64,000 nucleotides of DNA from Vibrio maerlii (lineage in GTDB: Bacteria > Pseudomonadota > Gammaproteobacteria > Enterobacterales > Vibrionaceae): positions 372,001-436,000 of the forward strand of contig NZ_QRHC01000004.1 of NCBI RefSeq assembly GCF_003415655.1, given 5' to 3'. The translations under genes were made by a program, and so were the position numbers. Each line of letters starts with the position of its first letter. Position 1 is the stretch's first letter. Shown one piece after another: positions 63,966 to 64,000 of the stretch. Under the pieces are notes generated by a model. That model saw only the letters and a list, made by a program, of their open reading frames with translations. It made no database searches and was not told where the DNA came from.

Positions 63966-64000
63966 ATGGGTTGTTGTGACGCACCAGGCTTAATGCCAAT
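63966..64000 (+). CDS. moeA: MoeA (molybdopterin molybdenumtransferase), 5' end only
   Basis: Only eleven codons are visible, reading MGCCDAPGLMP, which fits the start of Vibrio MoeA, the enzyme inserting molybdenum into molybdopterin. AGGAA lies eight bases upstream of the ATG. The divergent folE neighbour agrees. The name rests on the short opening and context. Confidence 0.6.
   Translation, partial: MGCCDAPGLMP

Overview
The window looks like a stretch of a Vibrio-type gammaproteobacterial chromosome, probably the smaller replicon. The evidence is a LuxP/LuxQ autoinducer-2 receptor pair with every ligand-contact residue kept, TorS/TorT, three or more Vibrio-type small proteins, two lipoprotein-linked RND pumps, and many AT-rich intergenic regions with short GC-rich hairpin terminators. 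The species was not determined, and the chromosome II assignment is inference. No rRNA, tRNA, insertion sequence, prophage or CRISPR array was seen.

Layout. 0-5 kb: the 5' part of a RavA ATPase, a Nudix-threonine aldolase pair, a small cytochrome c and an oligopeptide-binding protein. 4.7-10.8 kb: an RND pump with two lipoprotein adaptors and a divergent TetR regulator. 10.9-14.2 kb: adenosine deaminase, an RhlE-like helicase, AcpH and a 45-residue protein. 14.3-18.5 kb: a second RND pump and adaptor. 18.7-22.3 kb: an SH3-like envelope protein, a secreted protein, a PAS protein cotranslated with a receiver-CheC protein, and small membrane proteins. 22.9-26.9 kb: an OFA-family transporter with a 14-codon leader ORF, and the fatty acid cis/trans isomerase. 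27-31 kb: TorS and divergent TorT. 31-36.4 kb: mgsA, a VOC protein, helD and yccS, a neighbourhood resembling the enterobacterial one. 36.5-41.2 kb: PilZ protein and luxPQ. 41.3-47.4 kb: assorted conserved small genes, an AraC regulator and a MATE exporter. 47.6-52.8 kb: nitrite module (nirB-nirD-nirC and a siroheme methyltransferase). 53-57.5 kb: yceI/yceJ, DUF2164, an unknown protein, an EAL phosphodiesterase and a TerC/Alx protein behind a manganese riboswitch. 57.9-64 kb: YeiR GTPase, a TehA/TDT transporter, hdfR-maoP, rimK, folE and the start of moeA.

How genes work together. NirB/NirD need siroheme, whose methyltransferase is encoded just downstream of the nitrite channel NirC. The nirB promoter carries an FNR-like box and an upstream palindrome exactly 28 bp apart, the geometry known from E. 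coli nir. LuxP and LuxQ form the AI-2 receptor. The receiver-CheC and PAS proteins, PilZ protein and EAL protein are further signalling parts.

Most interesting unexplained structure: (1) the nirD-nirC-cobA intergenic DNA, which holds a 126-bp palindromic repeat, a long hairpin feeding into a terminator, and a leader sequence duplicated downstream of nirC; (2) a minus-strand small-ORF/terminator unit at 58946-59220; (3) short upstream ORFs in front of the OFA transporter and EAL genes; (4) tandem hairpins in the rimK leader; (5) a hairpin in the add leader where V. vulnificus has an adenine riboswitch. The manganese riboswitch at 57565-57690 is a known class. No complete new defence or mobile system was recognised.
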